Assembly: GCA_024762755.1 (NCBI GenBank)
Contig: JANTGX010000163.1
Coordinates: forward strand, 1 to 5,554
DNA: 5,554 nt
Reading direction: 5' to 3'
Source: Gammaproteobacteria bacterium
GTDB taxonomy: Bacteria > Pseudomonadota > Gammaproteobacteria > SZUA-152
The notes beneath the pieces were generated by a model, which was not told the DNA's origin, made no database searches, and worked only from the letters and a program-made list of their open reading frames with translations. Both the position numbers and the translations under genes were made by a program. Positions 5,484 through 5,554 of the stretch are shown here, piece by piece (within the stretch, counting starts at the first letter, position 1; each line of letters starts with the position of its first letter).

Positions 5484-5554
5484 GGCTTTGTGCGGTCATC
5501 TGCCGCGGCAGCGGCGACCCCGCGGGGGGCATCGTCCGGCAGGCCGCGTCACAG

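Larger units (their letters stand above)
5333..5554. other. Upstream intergenic region and rnfA leader, no gene recognised
   Basis: 222 nt between the rnfA start and the window edge. It holds the candidate promoter and palindromes listed separately. Further GC-rich palindromes occur at 5501-5510 (TGCCGCGGCA) and 5518-5527 (CCCCGCGGGG). Short open stretches run off the right edge on both strands, but none has a ribosome site or a protein sequence I recognise. A neighbouring gene may begin or end just outside. Confidence 0.6.

Noticed and set aside
5461..5554. Short plus-strand open stretch starting at ATG 5461 and running off the right edge
   Set aside because: No ribosome site, overlaps the perfect palindrome, and the peptide (MGRGMMPRALCG...) is unrecognised; too little sequence to support a gene.

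Overview
The window holds one complete, tightly packed operon on the minus strand, read from right to left: rnfA, rnfB, rnfC, rnfD, rnfG, rnfE. Together these encode all six subunits of the membrane-bound Rnf complex (called Rsx in Escherichia coli), an ion-translocating ferredoxin:NAD+ oxidoreductase. The gene order, the close match of RnfA to the enterobacterial protein (193 residues, same start motif) and the RnfC tail with an Ala/Lys-rich repeat point to a gammaproteobacterium. The strongly GC-rich sequence (about two-thirds G+C by eye) suggests a Chromatiales/Ectothiorhodospiraceae-like or pseudomonad-like lineage rather than an enteric one. This placement is an inference; no taxonomic marker is present.

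Layout: positions 5333-5554 are a non-coding leader and upstream region with a consensus -10 hexamer, an inverted repeat around it and a perfect 17-bp palindrome further upstream. Genes then follow without a gap: rnfA (5332-4751), rnfB (4751-4137), rnfC (4137-2491), rnfD (2494-1451), rnfG (1454-768) and rnfE (775-74). Every junction is an overlap of 1, 1, 4, 4 or 8 nt, so translational coupling is likely throughout. Positions 1-73 follow rnfE and contain an imperfect inverted repeat and a C-rich, G-poor RNA stretch, but no recognisable gene. nth, which follows rnfE in E. coli, is not visible here.

How the parts work together (family knowledge): RnfC carries the NADH/FMN site and two [4Fe-4S] clusters. 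RnfB carries one N-terminal [4Fe-4S] cluster and a two-cluster ferredoxin domain and exchanges electrons with soluble ferredoxin. RnfA and RnfE are paralogous membrane subunits that share an intramembrane iron-sulfur centre through the Cys pairs seen here. RnfD and RnfG carry covalently bound FMN on threonine. Electron flow between ferredoxin and NAD is coupled to Na+ or H+ movement. In proteobacteria the complex usually runs in reverse, to supply low-potential electrons for nitrogenase or to reduce SoxR.

I see no previously undescribed system. All key cofactor ligands are present and no gene looks broken. The points worth a second look are the upstream regulatory architecture, the shortened RnfC tail, an SSAT variant of the RnfD flavin motif, two poly-C tracts at gene starts, and charged C-terminal tails on RnfB and RnfG.
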